From an uncultured Maribacter sp. (lineage in GTDB: Bacteria; Bacteroidota; Bacteroidia; Flavobacteriales; Flavobacteriaceae), in contig CAJQMW010000545.1 of assembly GCA_905479535.1 (NCBI GenBank), positions 1 to 7,595 of the forward strand: a DNA stretch of 7,595 bases. Direction: 5' to 3'. The notes below the pieces were generated by a model. The model saw nothing but the letters and a program-made list of their open reading frames with translations, did no database searches and was not told the origin of the DNA. A program made the position numbers and the translations under genes. Every line of letters starts with the position of its first letter. The stretch's first letter is position 1. This document shows positions 5,912 through 7,595 of the stretch, one piece after another.

Positions 5912-7012
5912 ATGAACCTAAGGTTTCTTTTCTGCTTGTTTTTTGCAGTCTCTTTTTGCTTCTCTCAGGATACTACCGAAGTGAAAAAGTATACTATAGA
6001 CGCCAATCAGTTCTATGGGTCCGTACTGCTACACAATACCGATATTTCGCATCTAATTGCAAATCACCCCGGCGGACTTATACTAGGTTTTAATAGAAAG
6101 ACTTACGGTTCGCAGGCATGGGAGGCCTTATATAACTACCCGGATTATGGGGTCTCGTTCATTTATCAGGATATGAACAATGAAACGTTAGGAAAAAACT
6201 TTGGACTGTACGCCCACTATAATTTTTACCTCCTTAAAAGGAACGTGCAATTCAGAATTGGGCAAGGAATTGCTTACACCACCAATCCATATGATAGGGA
6301 AACCAATTTTAGGAATAACGCCTATGGTTCAGATTTTATGAGTTCTACCTATTTAATGCTGAATTATCATAAGGAGAATATTTTTAAGGGGTTGGGTTTT
6401 AAGGCAGGTATATCCGTTATCCATTATTCAAATGCCAACTTTAGGGCGCCCAACACGTCAACGAATACTTTTGCTTTAAACGCCGGATTGATTTATGATT
6501 TGGATGGGGGAGCAGAGCCGGATTACATTGCTAAACCTGAAAAAGTAAGGATTAAAGGACCTGTTAAGTACAACTTGGTTCTCAGGGGTGGCTTAAATGA
6601 GAGTGACGAAGTTGGTTCGGGACAGTATGGGTTTGTTGTACTTTCCGGATATGCGGACAAACGTTTGGGCAGAAAGAGTGCAATTCAACTGGGAACAGAT
6701 ATCTTTTTCTCCAATTTTTTAAAAGAGTTGATTCGGTTTCAGTCCATCGCTTTTCCTGAAAATAATGTTTCCGCTGATGATGATTTTAAAAGGGTTGGTT
6801 TGTTTTTAGGGCATGAGTTGTTTATTAATAAGATGAGCGTAATAACGCAGCTGGGTTACTACGTGTATTATCCATTCGATTTTGAAGGTAGGTTGTATAA
6901 TAGGGTGGGTTTAAAACGGTATTTTGGGGATAAAGTGTTCGGGGCAATAACGTTGAAATCCCACGGAGCAGCGGCCGAAGCCGTGGAATTTGGTGTGGGA
7001 GTTCGTTTTTAG
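5912..7012 (+). CDS. PagL-like / acyloxyacyl hydrolase family outer-membrane beta-barrel protein
   Basis: The predicted 366-residue protein has a signal peptide (MNLRFLFCLFFAVSFCFS, probable cut before Gln19) and the alternating hydrophobic/aromatic strands and C-terminal Phe of an outer-membrane barrel. The segment VIHYSNANFRAPN (His171, Ser173, Asn174) matches the HxSN active-site region of PagL-type lipid A 3-O-deacylases. PagL of Pseudomonas uses His, Ser and a Glu 12 residues after the Ser; here that position is Asn185, so activity on lipid A should not be assumed. The protein is much longer than PagL (about 150 residues), with an extra N-terminal region and a second strand-rich half. 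ATG 5912 is preferred over an in-frame TTG at 5903 because the signal peptide then starts properly. It has no visible functional link to the methionine genes. The barrel assignment is firm; enzymatic function is tentative. Confidence 0.75.
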   Translation: MNLRFLFCLFFAVSFCFSQDTTEVKKYTIDANQFYGSVLLHNTDISHLIANHPGGLILGFNRKTYGSQAWEALYNYPDYGVSFIYQDMNNETLGKNFGLYAHYNFYLLKRNVQFRIGQGIAYTTNPYDRETNFRNNAYGSDFMSSTYLMLNYHKENIFKGLGFKAGISVIHYSNANFRAPNTSTNTFALNAGLIYDLDGGAEPDYIAKPEKVRIKGPVKYNLVLRGGLNESDEVGSGQYGFVVLSGYADKRLGRKSAIQLGTDIFFSNFLKELIRFQSIAFPENNVSADDDFKRVGLFLGHELFINKMSVITQLGYYVYYPFDFEGRLYNRVGLKRYFGDKVFGAITLKSHGAAAEAVEFGVGVRF

Positions 7013-7080
7013 AGCAAAAAGAATTAAAGAATAAAAAGTTAATGATTAGTTATAAAATTTTTAGTATAAATAGAATCAAT

Positions 7081-7107
7081 TCCCCCCTTGAGGGGGGTAG
7101 GGGGGTG
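7081..7107 (-). repeat. Palindromic repeat upstream of the lipoprotein gene
   Basis: CCCCCC (7082-7087) and GGGGGG (7092-7097) form a perfect 6-bp stem around TTGA, followed by TAGGGGGGTG. On the minus strand it has the layout of the DUF559-cassette ends and the same orientation as the right-hand copies at 2976 and 4691. No oppositely oriented partner is visible in 7013-7080, which is AT-rich and otherwise holds nothing I can identify. Confidence 0.7.
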
Positions 7108-7116
7108 TTTTTACAA

Positions 7117-7595
7117 GTGAAGAGAATAGCCCTTATCATTTTCCCAATTCTTACATTATTCTCTTGCTCTTCCGAAAATGGTCCAGACTGCCTTCAAAAT
7201 TCCGGTGACTTGGTGCGGGAAGAAGTAGTACTCCCTAGTTTCGATAAAATAACAGTTTTTGAGAAAGTAGCCTTGGTTCTAAAACAAGGTGATATCCAGA
7301 AGGTAGAAATCGAAACCGGAGAATTTCTGATAGATGAAGTAAGTGCAGTTGTAGAAGAGGACCGGTTGATTTTAAGGAATGAAAATGGATGTAATTTTTT
7401 TCGGGAATATGGTATAACCACTATATATGTGACATCACCTAATATTACGCAAATACGAAGTAGCACGGGCCTTTCCATAACAAGTGATGGAATTCTGGAC
7501 TATCCAAATCTTGCTTTGTTATCTGAAAGTTTTGTAAATCCAGAGTCAGAGACTACGGATGGTGAATTTGATTTGGCATTGAACGCTATTTCCGT
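7117..7595 (+). CDS. Lipoprotein with GIN domain (DUF2807), 3' partial
   Basis: The frame is open to the end of the window, giving at least 159 residues. The N-terminus MKRIALIIFPILTLFSC is a lipoprotein signal with a lipobox-like LFSC and Cys17 as the lipidated residue. The mature part begins SSENGPDC and continues with FDKITVFEKVALVLKQGD, IETGEFLIDEV and ITTIYVTSPNITQIRSSTG. This is the pattern of the DUF2807 / GIN domain (putative autotransporter adhesin head), a right-handed beta-helix-like fold common in Bacteroidota lipoproteins. The molecular function is unknown. GTG 7117 gives the neatest signal peptide. GTG 7105 and ATG 7042 are in frame too; the latter would add 25 residues read through the palindrome. 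Spacing of 104 bases from the barrel gene leaves co-transcription open. No SD-like sequence is obvious for the GTG. Confidence 0.8.
   Translation, partial: MKRIALIIFPILTLFSCSSENGPDCLQNSGDLVREEVVLPSFDKITVFEKVALVLKQGDIQKVEIETGEFLIDEVSAVVEEDRLILRNENGCNFFREYGITTIYVTSPNITQIRSSTGLSITSDGILDYPNLALLSESFVNPESETTDGEFDLALNAIS

Noticed and set aside
1..7595. Transposase, integrase, phage, tRNA or rRNA genes
   Set aside because: I looked for them on both strands because of the insertion-like structures and found none in the window.

Overview
The window looks like chromosomal DNA of a marine-type flavobacterium (Bacteroidota, family Flavobacteriaceae). The grounds are AT-leaning codon use, a cobalamin-dependent methionine synthase split into two genes and followed by metF, a PagL-like outer-membrane barrel, a GIN-domain (DUF2807) lipoprotein, leaders that mostly lack a Shine-Dalgarno sequence, and a high density of degenerate intergenic repeats. 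The genus cannot be named from what is visible. All genes lie on the + strand.

Layout: (1) 1-934, metH part 1, the homocysteine/zinc domain, whose 5' end lies outside the window. (2) 931-1382, an insertion-like unit made of a free-standing four-helix-bundle gene (23S rRNA intervening-sequence protein family) between two inverted arrays of 7-nt units. (3) 1335-4484, metH part 2, with folate, cobalamin-cap, cobalamin-Rossmann and reactivation domains. It carries an in-frame insert of about 140 codons (2586-3001): a DUF559 nuclease-like domain bracketed by 25-26 nt GC-rich inverted palindromes. (4) 4476-4724, the metH2-metF junction, with the same kind of inverted palindromes at its ends, here enclosing a non-coding stretch that includes a strongly foldable candidate RNA (4558-4633). 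(5) 4727-5680, metF. (6) 5680-5900, a spacer of 7-nt arrays in inverted arrangement around a block of CTG-led 6/7-mers, without a gene. (7) 5912-7012, a PagL/acyloxyacyl-hydrolase-like barrel. (8) 7081-7107, another palindrome, then 7117 to the end, a lipoprotein with a GIN domain, cut by the window.

MetF makes 5-methyl-tetrahydrofolate. MetH2 passes the methyl group to its cobalamin, and MetH1 supplies zinc-activated homocysteine, so the first three metabolic genes form one methionine-synthesis operon. The last two genes are cell-envelope genes with no evident link to it.

The striking point is that nearly every junction in this operon is built from repeats, and those repeats supply gene signals. 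The metH1 stop, the metH2 start, the metH2 stop and the metF ribosome binding site all lie in repeat-derived sequence. Two different cargo-plus-inverted-end units (7-mer arrays with a four-helix-bundle gene; palindromes with DUF559) have entered the same metH locus, one between the halves and one inside a coding frame. For both, a unit with similar ends but no protein cargo lies nearby.
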